A DNA stretch of 38,167 nucleotides, from the NCBI GenBank assembly GCA_002720475.1, contig PBIL01000003.1, positions 1 through 38,167 of the forward strand, in the 5' to 3' direction. The notes under the pieces are model-generated. The model was not told the origin of the DNA and searched no databases. It saw only the letters and a program-made list of their open reading frames with translations. Positions 38,070 through 38,167 of the stretch are shown here, piece by piece. The translations under genes were made by a program, and so were the position numbers. Origin of the DNA: Roseovarius sp. GTDB lineage: Bacteria; Pseudomonadota; Alphaproteobacteria; Rhodobacterales; Rhodobacteraceae. Each line of letters begins with the position of its first letter. The stretch's first letter is position 1.

Positions 38070-38167
38070 GAAAAACCTTGGGCCTGGGTGTCAATACCAC
38101 CGGTTCTCTCGCAGGGATGCGGCCAAGTAAACCCCGCCCACTGCCATCCGGGCTCTGGCCTCGCGGG
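38070..38167. other. Upstream region of the giant glycosyltransferase gene, window end
   Basis: The last 98 bases show no coding signal. They should hold the promoter and ribosome-binding site of the minus-strand giant gene; a clear purine-rich site is not evident and no -35/-10 pair can be fixed. Confidence 0.3.

Overview
High GC, codon use and gene content (a RcGTA-type head-spike pair, MarR-type EPS regulator, TRAP transporter, KpsMTE-type capsule export) point to an alphaproteobacterium of the Rhodobacteraceae, probably a marine roseobacter-like strain. Species cannot be read from the window, and all assignments rest on recognised motifs and context without database searches.

Layout. (1) 1-2865, minus strand: the start of an RbbA/YhiH-type ABC exporter and its HlyD-type adaptor. 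(2) 2866-3593: a decayed IS256-family remnant and an intergenic stretch. (3) 3594-17304: a surface-polysaccharide repeat-unit locus. A MarR-type EPS regulator is followed by a UDP-glucuronate 4-epimerase and the five-enzyme WbpA-B-D-E-I route from UDP-GlcNAc to UDP-ManNAc3NAcA. This route is interrupted by an AT-rich cassette holding a Wzy/WaaL-type polymerase and an Amj-like (DUF2837) membrane protein, and the cassette ends in the C-terminal stub of a lost glycosyltransferase. A WbuB-type glycosyltransferase and a PglC-PglD-PglE set (bacillosamine-type first sugar) complete the locus. Inside it, on the opposite strand, lie two small genes that look like the head-spike base and head-spike fibre of the Rhodobacter gene transfer agent (GhsA/GhsB). 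These spikes are known to bind capsular polysaccharide of recipient cells. (4) 17285-22620: a broken type IV coupling protein (VirD4/TraG), a dctQ-dctM-dctP TRAP operon with a clear terminator, an internally deleted IS3-family element directly upstream of dctQ, and an AT-rich HEPN/AbiU2-like gene. (5) 22617-25592: housekeeping parE and an AEC-family permease. (6) 25697-38069: a second polysaccharide locus of the ABC-export type: GT2 glycosyltransferase, KpsM, KpsE, KpsT, SAM methyltransferase, sulfotransferase, GT4 glycosyltransferase and a 1893-residue protein with three recognisable glycosyltransferase domains.

How it fits together. The first locus makes amino-sugar precursors, starts the repeat unit on a lipid carrier (PglC), extends it, and probably flips and polymerises it with the cassette-encoded pair. 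The second probably builds and exports a decorated (methylated and/or sulfated) capsule through KpsMTE. The most interesting point is that phage-like adhesin genes (GTA spikes) sit in the middle of the genes that probably make their receptor, next to an AT-rich polymerase/flippase cassette that looks recently exchanged. This suggests a linked receptor and ligand module for DNA exchange among kin, which is an inference from gene order.
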